A program made the position numbers and the translations under genes. This document shows positions 62,258 to 64,000 of a stretch of DNA of 64,000 nucleotides, in pieces. Positions within the stretch are counted from its first letter, which is position 1; every line of letters begins with the position of its first letter. The DNA is from an uncultured Hydrogenophaga sp. (lineage in GTDB: Bacteria > Pseudomonadota > Gammaproteobacteria > Burkholderiales > Burkholderiaceae_C), in assembly GCF_958439165.1 (NCBI RefSeq), contig NZ_OY288115.1:1-64000 (forward strand), in the 5' to 3' direction. Below the pieces are notes generated by a model, which was not told the DNA's origin, did not search any database, and worked only from the letters and a program-made list of their open reading frames with translations.

Positions 62258-62380
62258 GCTGGGGTCCTCTGGAGAAATCGGTGAGCGGGAGGTTACAGTC
62301 TGCGCGCCGGGCGGGCGGTGGATTCACCGGCCGAACAAGCCCCGGCAAGACGGCCGCATTGTGACAGAAAGCTCCATCCC

Positions 62381-64000
62381 ATGACGTCAGCCCGCCCTAG
62401 CCCCGATGGACCGGCCGACGGCGCCCGGCCGTCCGCCTGGCCGCAGTGGCAGCCGGCGCTCGCGGCCCTGGCCGACCTGATCCGGCGTGAACGGCTGTCA
62501 CCTTCCCGGGTGGTGGTGCTGGTGCCGTACGCGCAGCTCATGGACATTGCCCGCCGCGCCTGGTCCACCGGCATGGGCGACGGATTCCCGCCGCGCTTCG
62601 AATCCAGCCGCAACTGGGCGGCGGCTCTCGACCCCTTTTTGCCCGGTCCGACCGATCTGGGCATCGACATGGCGCGCGACTCCCTGATCGCCGCCACGCT
62701 GCTCGATCAGGTTTCCTCGGCACGCGCGGGCTCGCCGCTGCGGGCCGAACTGGTGACCCGGCTGGTGGAAGCGGCCCGGCAGCTCGCGCCGGTGGCCGCT
62801 GCGCTGCCGCCCGCTGAACGCACGGCCTGGTCGCAGGAGCGGGGCGAGGACCTCGTGCCGCCACTGGGCGCCTTGCGCTGGGAGGGCCTGGTCGCCCGGC
62901 TGGCGCTGGCCTGGGCCGGCACGTCGGCCTACGCCACCGATGTGCTCTGGAGCACCCGGGCAGCTCCCGGTGCCGATGCCGACGCCCTGATCGTGCTGGA
63001 CGGGCTGCAGCGCGACCCGCTGGCCGATGCACTGGCCCGACGCTGGGGCGAGCGCTGCTGGCGCCTGCCGCTGGGTGGCCAGAGCGATGCCTCCATCTGG
63101 GGCGATGTGCGCGTCCATGCCTGCGACGATGCCGAAGACGAGGCCCAGCGAGCCGCCGCCTGCGTGCTGCAGCACCTGAATGAAGGCCGGGAGCCGGTGG
63201 CCCTGGTGGCGAACGACCGTCTGCTGACCCGGCGCGTCAGTGCCTTGCTCTGGCAGCAGGGGGTGCCGGTGCGGGACGAGACCGGCTGGAAGCTCTCCAC
63301 CACCCGCAGCGCCGCCGCGCTGATGGCGCTGCTGCGGGCCGCCCGGCCCGGCGCGTCGATGGACGAGGCGCTCGATGCCCTGCGCCAGGCCCCGCTGTTC
63401 AGCACCGGGGAGGCCGCGCCGATGCTGCGCCTGCTGGAGCAGCAGGCCCGCGACCGTGGAGTGGCCCGCTGGGGTTCTGCGGTGGCCAGCCCCGTTCTTG
63501 CCGAAACCCTGCCGTCGGGTGCAGCCGAATGGCTTTCGTCCCTGACGGCACCCCGTCCGCTGGGACGCTGGCTGACCGGACTGCGTGCCGCCCTCGATCT
63601 GGCCGGCATGAGCGAGCCGATGCTGGCCGACACGGCCGGTCAGCAGGTGCTGGCGGTCTTGCGACTGTCGGAGGCCGGTGCCGCCGAACTGGCCGGGCTG
63701 GGTGCCGAGGCATCCACCGACGCCGGCGCCATCCCGGCGTCAGGCGCCGGCAGCCGCATCGGCCTGCCGGCCTTCACCGCCTGGGTGCGGGACGTGCTGG
63801 AGTCGGCCGTCTTCCATCCGCACACCGGCGTCGTGGCTGCCGTGGTGGTGCTGCCGCTGCCCCAGCTGCTCGGCCGGCCTTTTGCTGCCGTGGTGGCGCC
63901 GGGTTGCGACGAGCTCCACCTGCCCGCCAGCCCCGAACTGCCGGGCCAGTGGACGGTTGCCCAGCGGGAGCGCCTGGGCCTGCCTTCCCGCGAGGCCCTG
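62381..64000 (+). CDS. AddB-like PD-(D/E)XK nuclease/helicase-fold subunit, 3' end outside window
   Basis: Codons run open from the ATG at 62381 to the last base (540 codons), so the gene continues beyond the window. The visible part resembles the inactivated helicase half of AddB-type subunits of the AddAB recombination nuclease. It has an N-terminal region with VVVLVPYAQLMDIARRAW, a helicase-like block around PVALVANDRLLTRRVSALLWQQ, and near the end VVAPGCDELHLPASPELPG leading into RERLGLPSREA. The C-terminal nuclease domain and iron-sulfur cysteines are not reached. AddB beside trxA-rho is common in this order, where AddA usually follows. Confidence 0.75.
   Translation, partial: MTSARPSPDGPADGARPSAWPQWQPALAALADLIRRERLSPSRVVVLVPYAQLMDIARRAWSTGMGDGFPPRFESSRNWAAALDPFLPGPTDLGIDMARDSLIAATLLDQVSSARAGSPLRAELVTRLVEAARQLAPVAAALPPAERTAWSQERGEDLVPPLGALRWEGLVARLALAWAGTSAYATDVLWSTRAAPGADADALIVLDGLQRDPLADALARRWGERCWRLPLGGQSDASIWGDVRVHACDDAEDEAQRAAACVLQHLNEGREPVALVANDRLLTRRVSALLWQQGVPVRDETGWKLSTTRSAAALMALLRAARPGASMDEALDALRQAPLFSTGEAAPMLRLLEQQARDRGVARWGSAVASPVLAETLPSGAAEWLSSLTAPRPLGRWLTGLRAALDLAGMSEPMLADTAGQQVLAVLRLSEAGAAELAGLGAEASTDAGAIPASGAGSRIGLPAFTAWVRDVLESAVFHPHTGVVAAVVVLPLPQLLGRPFAAVVAPGCDELHLPASPELPGQWTVAQRERLGLPSREAL

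Overview
The window is a high-GC chromosomal segment from a betaproteobacterium of the order Burkholderiales, most like the Comamonadaceae and their relatives. Pointers are the phaC-phaA-phaB cluster, the yhbY/rlmE-ftsH-folP-glmM order, the trxA-rho-rpmE2 block, an ImuC-type DnaE2 and clade-typical palindromic repeats. Coding density is high. There are no rRNA or tRNA genes, insertion sequences, prophage genes or CRISPR arrays.

Layout. 1-8.5 kb: the 3' part of dnaE2, two small genes, a minus-strand group (ferredoxin, FAH-family hydrolase, orphan TRAP binding protein, NUDIX), nemA, a maleylacetoacetate/maleylpyruvate isomerase and pgeF. 8.6-13.4 kb: PHB synthesis genes phaC-phaA-phaB and an alpha/beta hydrolase. 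13.4-15.0 kb: a small accessory patch with an orphan ORF, a candidate structured RNA closed by a strong terminator, and a DUF3800 gene. 15.0-17.0 kb: dusA and a hydrolase. 17.0-25.7 kb: the propionyl-CoA/methylmalonyl-CoA module (GntR regulator, scpA, meaB, pccB, pccA, VOC protein). 25.9-34.8 kb: a chemoreceptor, an RsxB-like ferredoxin, a PHB depolymerase, an aminotransferase, an FAD oxidoreductase, pyrD, rpiA and a DUF4124-glutaredoxin protein. 34.8-44.8 kb: prlC, yhbY, rlmE, ftsH, folP, glmM, a GNAT gene, a NamZ-type (DUF1343) gene and a DOMON-like gene. 44.8-58.4 kb: a phosphate-starvation locus. 58.4-64.0 kb: a membrane glycosyltransferase, rpmE2, rho, trxA and the 5' part of an AddB-like nuclease gene.

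Carbon storage and propionate genes fit together. phaCAB makes PHB from acetyl-CoA and phaZ mobilises it. The pcc/scp genes feed propionyl-CoA into succinyl-CoA. The phosphate locus joins a candidate ornithine-lipid acyltransferase (behind four 11-bp Pho-box repeats), a glycosyltransferase, polyphosphate kinase, a SixA-type phosphatase, a ribbon-helix-helix/histone-H1-like protein, exopolyphosphatase, pstSCAB, phoU and phoBR. A two-unit Pho box lies before pstS.

The parts I find most worth following are the RNA + DUF3800 unit at 14.05-14.97 kb, a palindromic repeat inserted in frame inside meaB, the four-unit Pho box before olsB, the lysine/alanine-rich tails on two storage-related proteins, and a NamZ homologue with no signal peptide. 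All functions are read from sequence only; no database search was run.
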